Below, piece after piece: positions 41,911-49,395 of a stretch of DNA of 64,000 nt. The DNA lies in the NCBI RefSeq assembly GCF_002929505.1, contig NZ_PJJL01000060.1, positions 1 to 64,000 on the forward strand, in the 5' to 3' direction. Made by a program: the position numbers and the translations under genes. Every line of letters begins with the position of its first letter. The first letter of the stretch is position 1. The stretch comes from Cryobacterium sp. Y57 (GTDB lineage: Bacteria > Actinomycetota > Actinomycetes > Actinomycetales > Microbacteriaceae). Below the pieces are notes generated by a model that was not told the DNA's origin, ran no database searches, and saw only the letters and a program-made list of their open reading frames with translations.

Positions 41911-43338
41911 TCAGCTCCCTGTGTTCCGCAGATCGGGAGCCTGCCACGCATACCTCGTGGCCTGTTCGAAGCAGTAGCCCACCCGCAGCAGCTCGACGTC
42001 CTGCCCGTGGTCCATGACCAGCTGCAATCCGACCGGCAGACCGGACTCGCTGAAGCCCGCTGGCACGCACAGCGCGGGAAGCCCGGTCGCAGAAACGACG
42101 CAGGCGGAGCGCATCCACTCGAGGTAGTTGTCAAACGGCCTACCGTCGATCTCGGTCGGATACCGCAGGGCGGCATCGAAGGGAAGCAGCTGGGCAGCCG
42201 GGCTCGCGAAGACGTCGTAGCGGGCGAAGAAGATGCGGGTCTTCTGCGCCAACCGGGTGCGGGCCAGCGCGGCCGAGACGACGTCGGCTCCGTTCAGAGC
42301 TAGGCCGCGCTCGACATTCCAGCGCACCTCGGGTTTGATTTTGTCGCCATGCCGGGCCACGAGATCGCCGTAGGACAAGGCAAAATCGAACGCGCGCACT
42401 GTGCTGAACACCTCGTCGGCGTCACGCAGGTCAGGGGCCGCCTGTTCCACCGTCGCGCCGAGGTCTTCGAACACCTGCAGTTGCTGGTGCAGCACGCGCA
42501 GAACCTCTTTCTGCACCGGAATGCCCAGACCGAAATCGTCGGACCAGCCGATGACGAGCCCGGTGAGATCGCGCTGCAGGGGCTCCAGAAACCGGCGTGC
42601 CGGCACCGGGTTGGGGTACGGCGAGTCGGCGTCTGGCCCGGCGAGCACCGACATAGCCAGGGCAATGTCGGTCACCTCCCGGGCCAGCGGACCGCTGCGA
42701 GAAAGCCAGCTCCAAGCGTTGAGGCTCGGCTGCACGGGGATCACGCCGAGCGACGGCCGAAATCCCACCACATTGCAGAAGGAGGCGGGAATGCGCAGAG
42801 ATCCGCCCATGTCACTGCCGTCGCTAATGGACTGGATGCGTGCGGCCAGAGCGGCGGCGGCTCCTCCGCTGCTGCCGCCCGCGCTGACCGAGGGGTCGTA
42901 CGGGTTGGTGGTCGTTCCGAAAACCTCGTTGAAGGTGTGCGACCCGGCTGCGAACTCCGGCACGTTGGATTTACCAGTGGTAACGACTCCGGCGGCCTTG
43001 AGCCGGTCGATAATCAGATCGTCGTGGTCGGGCACGTGGTCGGCGAACAGCGGGGACCCGAAGGTCGTGCGCAGGCCGGCGGTGGAATGAGTGTCCTTAT
43101 GCGTCATCGGAACGCCGTGCAGGGGAGGCAGATCATCGCCGCTCAGGGTGCGGGCGTCGGCGGCGACCGCGAGGTGACGGGCCGCCTCACGGTCCTGGGT
43201 GACGATGGCGTTGATGCGAGGGTTGACCCGGTCGATCTGGGCGAGGTGCACGTCAAGGGCTTCGTTGGCCGAGATCTCGCGTCGGCGAATGGCCAGAGCA
43301 AGCGCAGATGCTGACAGCTCGATAATCTGGTCGCTCAC
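41911..43338 (-). CDS. amidase (amidase signature family)
   Basis: The 475-residue product has the Ser-cisSer-Lys triad: Lys 81 in PMTHKD, SAGGSSGG with cis-Ser near 156, and nucleophile Ser 180 in DMGGSLRIPA. Other family marks are LPPLHGVPMTHKD and TGLPALCVPAGF. It hydrolyses an amide to acid and ammonia; it is not part of a GatCAB set because no gatB/gatC is near. It converges with the Lrp gene and likely belongs to the same N-acyl/amide catabolic cluster. Confidence 0.88.
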   Translation of the reverse strand: MSDQIIELSASALALAIRRREISANEALDVHLAQIDRVNPRINAIVTQDREAARHLAVAADARTLSGDDLPPLHGVPMTHKDTHSTAGLRTTFGSPLFADHVPDHDDLIIDRLKAAGVVTTGKSNVPEFAAGSHTFNEVFGTTTNPYDPSVSAGGSSGGAAAALAARIQSISDGSDMGGSLRIPASFCNVVGFRPSLGVIPVQPSLNAWSWLSRSGPLAREVTDIALAMSVLAGPDADSPYPNPVPARRFLEPLQRDLTGLVIGWSDDFGLGIPVQKEVLRVLHQQLQVFEDLGATVEQAAPDLRDADEVFSTVRAFDFALSYGDLVARHGDKIKPEVRWNVERGLALNGADVVSAALARTRLAQKTRIFFARYDVFASPAAQLLPFDAALRYPTEIDGRPFDNYLEWMRSACVVSATGLPALCVPAGFSESGLPVGLQLVMDHGQDVELLRVGYCFEQATRYAWQAPDLRNTGS

Positions 43339-43602
43339 GGTTTATCCCCTGCCTCGGCGGTAGACCGGATATCCCGGGTGCGTAGAAGTCTCGTGGTCGG
43401 CAGCCGTAATAGTGAGCGGAAGTCCGTGAATACAGCCGATTAGACGGAGGTGGCCACGATTTTGACTGATTTCGTCATCACAGGCCGGCCCGAGTCAAAT
43501 GTGGAACACCAACTGCTCTATCTCTTCGAGGTGGTGAGACGGAGAAAGCGCGGCAGGAACGATTCTTAGAAGGTCCTGTGACGCCCAGGGTGACTCTAGA
43601 GG
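43339..43602. other. intergenic region
   Basis: About 260 bases between the divergent amidase and PAP2 genes. A short plus-strand frame (43453-43569) reads TDFVITGRPESNVEHQLLYL then FEVVRRRKRG; it is too short and featureless to call. Confidence 0.35.
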
Positions 43603-44322
43603 ATGAGCACAGATCTCAAACCACACCGCCGGTTCGCCCGGACCGCTATTCCCGCAGCCGCAGTCATCCTCGCCGTCATCATCAGCGGGCTGGTGCTGAG
43701 TGCTTCGGCGGGGTGGACAGCAGAGGAGATGGATGTGCTCCGGCAAGTGAATGCCGTTCACACCGCGCCACTGGACGTGGTGGCTCTTGGCATTGACTGG
43801 CTGTTCAACCCGGCCGTGGGAGTGGTCCTTGTGCTGCTGACAGCTTTGTCGGTGCTGGTCGCGACCCGGCGACCCGGCGTGGCCATCCGCCTCCTGCTGG
43901 TGGTGCTGCTTCCTTCCGTGGGCACCGAGGTGATCAAGTTGCTCGTGCACCGGGCACGGCCCGACATCCCGTCGCTCCCGCACATCTTGCTGCTCGAACC
44001 GGGCGGACTCAGTTTTCTTGGCGGTCATACCAGCTTGGCCGCCTGCTTCCTGGTTGGCGTCGTCATCGTCACGGCCGGTCACCGGCGGCATCCGTTGGTG
44101 ACGGGCGCGGCTGTGGTCGCGGTGCTCGCCACGGCAGCATCCCGGGTGTATCTGGGAGTGCACTATCCGTCTGATGTGGCCGCATCGATCGTGTACTCGG
44201 TCGCTGCCGTGGCGCCGGTGAACGCGGTCTGGCAGCTATCACTGTCACACTGGGCCAAACGTCGATCCGACCTCCACCCCGGATCTGTTTACCTAGGAGT
44301 CACGGATGGCCGCAGAGAGTGA
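43603..44322 (+). CDS. PAP2 family membrane phosphatase
   Basis: A 239-residue membrane protein with the three PAP2 motifs: KLLVHRARP, FLGGHTS and SRVYLGVHYPSD, holding the Lys-Arg, His and Arg-His catalytic residues. Such enzymes remove phosphate from lipid phosphates such as undecaprenyl pyrophosphate or phosphatidate outside the membrane. It overlaps the response regulator gene by 17 bases and so belongs to the same operon. Confidence 0.88.
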   Translation: MSTDLKPHRRFARTAIPAAAVILAVIISGLVLSASAGWTAEEMDVLRQVNAVHTAPLDVVALGIDWLFNPAVGVVLVLLTALSVLVATRRPGVAIRLLLVVLLPSVGTEVIKLLVHRARPDIPSLPHILLLEPGGLSFLGGHTSLAACFLVGVVIVTAGHRRHPLVTGAAVVAVLATAASRVYLGVHYPSDVAASIVYSVAAVAPVNAVWQLSLSHWAKRRSDLHPGSVYLGVTDGRRE

Positions 44323-44980
44323 GCCGCGCACCCGACTGCTCCTGATCGAAGACGATCCCCAACTCGGCCCGATGATCAAGAAAGTGCTCACGGAAATCTA
44401 CGACGTCACCCTCGTCGCCGACGGTGCGCACGGCCTGACCGCCGGCCTCGCCGGGGAGTACGAGGTAATGGTCATCGACCGGCGTCTTCCAGGGCTCGAC
44501 GGGCTGAAAATCGTTGAAGCCCTCCGCCGCAAGCTGATTACCACCCCCATCCTGATTCTGACTGCGCTGGGAACCACGGGCGACAAAGTGGCCGGGCTCG
44601 ACATCGGCGCCAACGACTACCTGGTCAAGCCGTTCGAATTCGATGAGCTTTTCGCCCGGTTGCGAGCCATCCGTCGGGTATTCACCGGCGAAGGCCGCAC
44701 GCTTCTGGTCGGTGGGTGGGAGTATTACCCGGACAGTCGCACGATCTATTCCCCATACGATGGGCGCATTCTGTTGACGGTCAAAGAGAACGAGCTGCTC
44801 AAACTTTTAGCGGATGCTCCGCAACGCACGTTCTCCCGACAGCAAATCCTGCAGACCGCCTTCAGCGCTGCGGATACCGCCGGAATGGTGGACACGTACG
44901 TGCATTACCTCCGGCGCAAGACAGACCCTGAAATTGTCCTCACCGTGCGCGGCGAGGGCTACCGCCTGGGACAACCATGA
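44306..44980 (+). CDS. OmpR/PhoB-type response regulator
   Basis: The 224-residue protein has a receiver domain (LLLIEDDPQLG, phosphoacceptor Asp 58 in VMVIDRRLPG, Lys 108 in LVKPFEF) and a C-terminal winged helix (LLTVKENELLKLLADAPQRT, VDTYVHYLRRKTD, VRGEGYRLGQP). It is activated by the kinase encoded next with a 4-base overlap. Targets may include the PAP2 gene and the membrane proteins downstream. Confidence 0.92.
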   Translation: MAAESEPRTRLLLIEDDPQLGPMIKKVLTEIYDVTLVADGAHGLTAGLAGEYEVMVIDRRLPGLDGLKIVEALRRKLITTPILILTALGTTGDKVAGLDIGANDYLVKPFEFDELFARLRAIRRVFTGEGRTLLVGGWEYYPDSRTIYSPYDGRILLTVKENELLKLLADAPQRTFSRQQILQTAFSAADTAGMVDTYVHYLRRKTDPEIVLTVRGEGYRLGQP

Positions 44981-45984
44981 CTCGCGGTAAACGTTTCGTC
45001 ACAGACAGCGATACCCTCGCCATCCGTCGCGCCTCCCGGCTCGTCGGTACCCGAATCGCCATCGCGTGCGCTGTCGTCGTCGTGGTGGTCATCGTTGCCG
45101 TGTTCGTCTACATCCTGTCCGAAATATCACCCGGTGAGCTGTTCGAACCGGTGCCCGATACCGACAACCTGCAGGTCAGCGCCGTCAAGCTGTTGCGCGC
45201 GGCTGCAGTGTTGGGTGTGGCCTTGATCGTTCTGGCCGGCGTGTTGAGTTGGCAGGTCACTCATCGTGCTGTGCAACCCCTGGGGGAGGTGCTGCGTATC
45301 CAGCGGTCGTTCGTCGCCGACGCGAGTCACGAACTCCGCACCCCGCTCGCGGTGCTCGATGCCCGCCTGCAGATTCTGCAACGCACCCTGCCCGCCGACG
45401 ACCCGTCTTCCTCGGTCGTCGCGGCGCTGCGCAGTGATGCGAAAGACCTCATTCACATCGTGAACGACCTGCTCGAATCGGCCGAAATCGGCGGTGCTGC
45501 GGTGCAGGACGCGGTCGTCGTTGACCTGGTCGCAGCCGTGGCTGCCGCCGCGCAGTCGATGGCGCTCATTGCCGTCGACAAACACGTCATCATCGAACTG
45601 GATGCGCCGCAGCCCGCGCCTGTGCGAGTGCCAGCATCCAGCATCACCCGGTGCGTGGTGGCCCTGCTGGATAACGCTGTGCGGTTCGCTCCTCGTGACT
45701 CGGCCATCACGGTGGCCGTGGCCGTGACCAAGAAGACAGTGGCGGTCACCGTGCGCGATCAAGGTCCTGGTATCCAGGGCATCGACCCCGCCCGAATTTT
45801 CGATCGGTTTGCCCACTCCGCCCCGCCGGATGCTGGCGGCGATGAGTCCCGCACCGGGTTTGGAATTGGACTGTCCCTCGTGCGCGAAATCGTTGTGCGC
45901 TACGGCGGATCAGTTCACGTCGTCGATAGCACTGCCGCGGGCACAGCAATCTGCCTGACCGTTCCGCGGGCGAAGTCGGCCTGA
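44977..45984 (+). CDS. sensor histidine kinase
   Basis: The 335-residue protein has two membrane helices (about 26-48 and 70-92) with a short outer loop of ~25 residues, so it probably senses the membrane itself. The phosphoacceptor is His 118 in ADASHELRTPL, and the ATPase domain shows LDNAVRFAP, DQGPGIQGIDPARIFDRF and GFGIGLSLVREIV. No HAMP domain is clear. It overlaps the response regulator stop by 4 bases. Confidence 0.92.
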   Translation: MTRGKRFVTDSDTLAIRRASRLVGTRIAIACAVVVVVVIVAVFVYILSEISPGELFEPVPDTDNLQVSAVKLLRAAAVLGVALIVLAGVLSWQVTHRAVQPLGEVLRIQRSFVADASHELRTPLAVLDARLQILQRTLPADDPSSSVVAALRSDAKDLIHIVNDLLESAEIGGAAVQDAVVVDLVAAVAAAAQSMALIAVDKHVIIELDAPQPAPVRVPASSITRCVVALLDNAVRFAPRDSAITVAVAVTKKTVAVTVRDQGPGIQGIDPARIFDRFAHSAPPDAGGDESRTGFGIGLSLVREIVVRYGGSVHVVDSTAAGTAICLTVPRAKSA

Positions 45985-46127
45985 TCCGCGTTGTGGCCGA
46001 CACCAGTCGTCTACCGAGCGACAGACTAAGAATTTGTCGATCTCCGGCGACGATTGTTGATTTCTGTGAGAAGTCTTAGACGCCGCCGTGTTCGCTGATG
46101 GTACCGACCCCATCCAAGGAGGAACAC

Positions 46128-46931
46128 TTGTCCACGACCTCAACGCTCTCCTCGACCGTTTCGCCCGTGCGGCATCTCCTGACCAAGGTGCCCGCGGTGA
46201 CGCTCATCTTTTGGGTGATCAAGGTGCTCGCGACCACTGTGGGGGAGACCGCTGCGGACTTCCTCAACGTGGACCTCGGGTTGGGCCTTTCGATCACTTC
46301 GGTGATCATGGCAGTTCTGTTGCTTGCCGCGCTGGCCGTTCAGTTCAAATTACACACATACACTCCGGCCGTCTATTGGCTGGCCGTGGTGCTCATCAGC
46401 GTCGTCGGTACTCTGATCACCGATAACCTCACCGACAGCGTCGGAGTGCCCCTGTGGGTGACGACGGTCGTCTTCGCCATCGCGCTGGCCGTAACCTTCA
46501 TTGTCTGGGCCATTTCAGAGAAGACTCTCTCCATCCACTCCATCTTCACGACCCGGCGAGAGACGTTCTACTGGTTGGCCGTACTGTTCACGTTCGCATT
46601 CGGCACCGCGGCAGGCGACCTCGTCGCCGAGGGACTCAATCTGGGCTTCCTCGTGGCGCTGATCGTCTTCGCCGCGGCCATCGCCGTGGTTGCCGTGGCG
46701 TACTTCGTCTTCCACCTCAACGCTGTGCTCGCCTTCTGGATCGCCTATATCCTGACCCGTCCGCTGGGCGCATCCACCGGCGACCTTCTCTCCCAGCCCA
46801 TCGCCGACGGAGGGCTGGGGCTGGGGACCACGGGAACCAGCGTGCTCTTTCTGGCCGTGATCCTTGTCTTGGTGATCGTGCTCACCCGCCGCGCACGCAC
46901 CACGGATGCAGGTCTGACAGCCACGGTCTAA
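46128..46931 (+). CDS. COG4705-type membrane protein with internal repeats
   Basis: About 267 residues and eight helices in four similar pairs: KVLATTVGETAADFLNVDLG, LITDNLTDSVG, FAFGTAAGDLVAEGLNLGFL and RPLGASTGDLLSQPIADGGL each carry a small-residue T.G(D/E)..AD.L motif. I know these as COG4705 membrane proteins of unproven function, often near two-component systems. TTG 46128 is chosen since AAGGAGG precedes it by six bases; an upstream ATG at 46098 would place that site inside the gene. It lies 144 bases after the kinase. Confidence 0.7.
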   Translation: MSTTSTLSSTVSPVRHLLTKVPAVTLIFWVIKVLATTVGETAADFLNVDLGLGLSITSVIMAVLLLAALAVQFKLHTYTPAVYWLAVVLISVVGTLITDNLTDSVGVPLWVTTVVFAIALAVTFIVWAISEKTLSIHSIFTTRRETFYWLAVLFTFAFGTAAGDLVAEGLNLGFLVALIVFAAAIAVVAVAYFVFHLNAVLAFWIAYILTRPLGASTGDLLSQPIADGGLGLGTTGTSVLFLAVILVLVIVLTRRARTTDAGLTATV

Positions 46932-46994
46932 TCACCGCGTGCGACAGCGGATGCTCGGCCTGTCCTCAGATGATTCAAAGAAAGTCCTTGCAGC

Positions 46995-47657
46995 ATGAAT
47001 ACTATGACTGTCACCGTACTGCGCACCTCCGGATTGCTGGATCCGCAGTCGGTGATCGCCAGCGCCGGCGTCTGGGGTCTCGTCGTGGTCTGCGCGATCG
47101 TGTTCGTGGAGACCGGCTTGCTCGTCGGGTTCTTCCTGCCCGGCGACACCCTGCTGTTCTTCACCGGCGTGCTCACCTTCAGCGGGGTGATCAGCCAGCC
47201 GCTCTGGGTCGTCATCCCGGCCAGTGCACTCTCGGCCGCGATGGGCGACCAGCTCGGTTACACCATCGGCCGCACGACGGGCCGGCGCATCTTCGACCGC
47301 CGTGATTCCGGCCTGTTCAGCCGCAAAAGTGTAACGCGAACGCAGGAATTCTTTGACAGGTTCGGGCCGGCGGCCGTCGCGATCGCCCGCTTCGTGCCGG
47401 TCGTTCGTACTTTTGCTCCCGTCGCCGCCGGCGTGGGCAAGATGCCCAGGCGGGTGTTCACGATGTTCAATATCCTCGGCGCTGCGCTGTGGACGACCGG
47501 GGTCGTGCTCCTCGGGTTTGGGCTGGCTCATATTCCGGGCGTCGCCGATTTTGCCGCACGCTACATCGATCTCGTGCTGATCGGAATCGTCGTGCTCTCT
47601 GTGGTGCCCGTTCTCCTCAGGGCCATCGTCACACGTCGTCAGAATTCTCGCGTGTGA
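46995..47657 (+). CDS. DedA family membrane protein
   Basis: The 220-residue protein has the DedA signature: FVETGLLVGFFLPGDTLLFF, ALSAAMGDQLGYTIGRTTGR, FFDRFGPAAVAIARFVPVVR and TFAPVAAGVGKMPRRVFTMF. DedA proteins move undecaprenyl phosphate or other lipids across the membrane and support proton gradient homeostasis. Its nearness to a PAP2 phosphatase suggests lipid carrier recycling under the two-component system. Confidence 0.9.
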   Translation: MNTMTVTVLRTSGLLDPQSVIASAGVWGLVVVCAIVFVETGLLVGFFLPGDTLLFFTGVLTFSGVISQPLWVVIPASALSAAMGDQLGYTIGRTTGRRIFDRRDSGLFSRKSVTRTQEFFDRFGPAAVAIARFVPVVRTFAPVAAGVGKMPRRVFTMFNILGAALWTTGVVLLGFGLAHIPGVADFAARYIDLVLIGIVVLSVVPVLLRAIVTRRQNSRV

Positions 47658-47761
47658 CCGCCAAGGTGCGCGGGGCACTGCGCGGTTCGAGCGCGCGGTG
47701 AGAGAATTGGGCGACACGGCGATACGGATTTCGATGGCCCTGTGCAGAGAAAGAAAAAACC

Positions 47762-48073
47762 ATGGCGACAATTGAGCTGCTCCACATTGCCGGCTGCCCG
47801 AACTCGGAGCTGACACTCGTTCGGCTGCAGCGCGCCGTCGACAACGCGATGCCCTCGAACACACTGATCACATCCACCCTGGTCGATTCTGCCGAGACGG
47901 CCGCACAGGTCCTGTTCGCTGGATCCCCGACGATCCTCGTTGACGGTGTCGATCTCTTTCCAACGGATGGCCGCACCACCGACCTCGCCTGCCGGATCTA
48001 CCTCACACCGAACGGCCTGGCCGGATCTCCAACCCAGCAACAAATCGAAGCGGCCCTCGCGGCCCATCGATGA
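47762..48073 (+). CDS. thioredoxin-like fold protein, single-Cys (alkylmercury-lyase-associated type)
   Basis: A 103-residue protein starting ATIELLHIAGCPNSELTLVR, with GSPTILVDGVDLFP and CRIY later. The IELL...GCPN start and SPTIL.DG strand are the small thioredoxin-like proteins often found near mercury or arsenic genes. The usual CxxC is reduced to CPN with one Cys. A thiol-transfer or metal-binding role is possible; no metal resistance genes are near. Confidence 0.65.
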   Translation: MATIELLHIAGCPNSELTLVRLQRAVDNAMPSNTLITSTLVDSAETAAQVLFAGSPTILVDGVDLFPTDGRTTDLACRIYLTPNGLAGSPTQQQIEAALAAHR

Positions 48074-48424
48074 CGTTTCAGAGCCCACCCGTCCCTGCTG
48101 CGGATGCGTCTGTCCGCGTCACCGGCTGAACCTGTGAGTGACACGCTGGGCGCGGCAAAGATCACTGACGTGCGGGCGATTGACCGTGCGGACACTCATC
48201 CTGCACGGCACCCTCGGCACGTGGTTGCCGTTCGAAGTCTAAAAGAGCGGCAGGGACTGACGCCCTAGGGAACGGATGGCCCTCCGAAGAGCATTGACCG
48301 TGAACAGCATGCCGGTCATCGCTCATCGAAATCAATTTTCATTCGTCTGCAGTATTAGAAATTAACGTTCAAAGTTCACCGTGAGGCCGGGGCGCGTTCA
48401 TACCGCTTCCCTAACGTCGCAGTT
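48074..48424. other. intergenic region
   Basis: About 350 bases without a supported gene. A short plus-strand frame from GTG 48135 (about 44 codons) has no motif. The right end should hold the rpiR promoter. Confidence 0.35.
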
Positions 48425-49312
48425 GTGACCGAAACAATAATTCCCGCGCTGGCAACATCGTTCAACCCGGGGTCCATCCACACACCAGAACGTATCCGCG
48501 CCAGACTGATCGATTTCAGCCCCGCCGAGCGGCGCGTGGCTGATGCGGTCCTGCGGGACCCTTTTGGCGTCATCCACTTATCGGTGAGCGAGCTGGCCGC
48601 GAGCGCCGACACCAGCCCCGCGACGGTCATACGATTCTGCGCGACTCTGGGGCTGCGCGGCTTTCAGGAACTCAAAATCACGCTCGCCAGCGAGTCAATA
48701 CCGAGCGAACGTCGCGTTCTCGGCGAAATCCAGCCGGGCGATGGGGTCGCCGAAATCACACTCAAGGTCATGGACACAACTGCCAGAGCTGTTGGTCAGG
48801 CCGCGCAGACTCTCGATCTGAGTGTGCTCGAAGCGATCGCCGAGCAGATAGTTGGCGCCCGCCGTGTTCTCTTCGGGGCGGTTGGTACGTCTGCGCCGCT
48901 GGCACTGGACACCGCCTATCGCCTCACCCAGATCGGCATCGACGCTACATTTGCCCTCGACGTGCACACTCAGCATGTCAGCGCCCGGATGCTTCGGACC
49001 GGTGACGTTTTCTTTGCTATCAGCCACACAGGCTCGACCTTTGAAACACTCGCCACCACCCGTGCAGCGAAACTTTCAGGCGCGACTACCGTCGCCCTGA
49101 CCAGCTTCTCGCATTCTCCGTTGACTGAGGTGGCAGACCTCAGCCTTGTTGCGGGGAGCGCCGAAACTGCTTACCGCGTTGAGTCGATGTCGAGTCGAAT
49201 CGTGCACTTCGCCGTGCTGGACGCTCTCTTTGTCACCCTGGCACTGCGCAGCAGCACCAGCTCAGCACACTTGGCCATGACCGAGGATGTGCTGATCGAG
49301 CACCGTATATAG
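48425..49312 (+). CDS. MurR/RpiR family regulator with SIS domain
   Basis: The 295-residue protein has an N-terminal RpiR helix-turn-helix (RRVADAVLRDPFGVIHLSVS, ELAASADTSPATVIRFCATL, GLRGFQELK) and a C-terminal SIS sugar-phosphate-binding domain (RRVLFGAVGTSAPLALDTAY, VFFAISHTGSTFETLATTRA). RpiR proteins bind phosphorylated sugars. It heads a cluster with a phosphoesterase, an ABC importer and a HAD protein, so its ligand is probably a phosphosugar or polyol phosphate made from the imported compound. GTG is the start. Confidence 0.87.
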   Translation: MTETIIPALATSFNPGSIHTPERIRARLIDFSPAERRVADAVLRDPFGVIHLSVSELAASADTSPATVIRFCATLGLRGFQELKITLASESIPSERRVLGEIQPGDGVAEITLKVMDTTARAVGQAAQTLDLSVLEAIAEQIVGARRVLFGAVGTSAPLALDTAYRLTQIGIDATFALDVHTQHVSARMLRTGDVFFAISHTGSTFETLATTRAAKLSGATTVALTSFSHSPLTEVADLSLVAGSAETAYRVESMSSRIVHFAVLDALFVTLALRSSTSSAHLAMTEDVLIEHRI

Positions 49313-49395
49313 CTCCGTCCAGTCGCGGAGAGTCTTACCTGCCAACTCGACCCGAAGCCCGAACAGCCCACATCACACTATGTAAAGGATCTACC

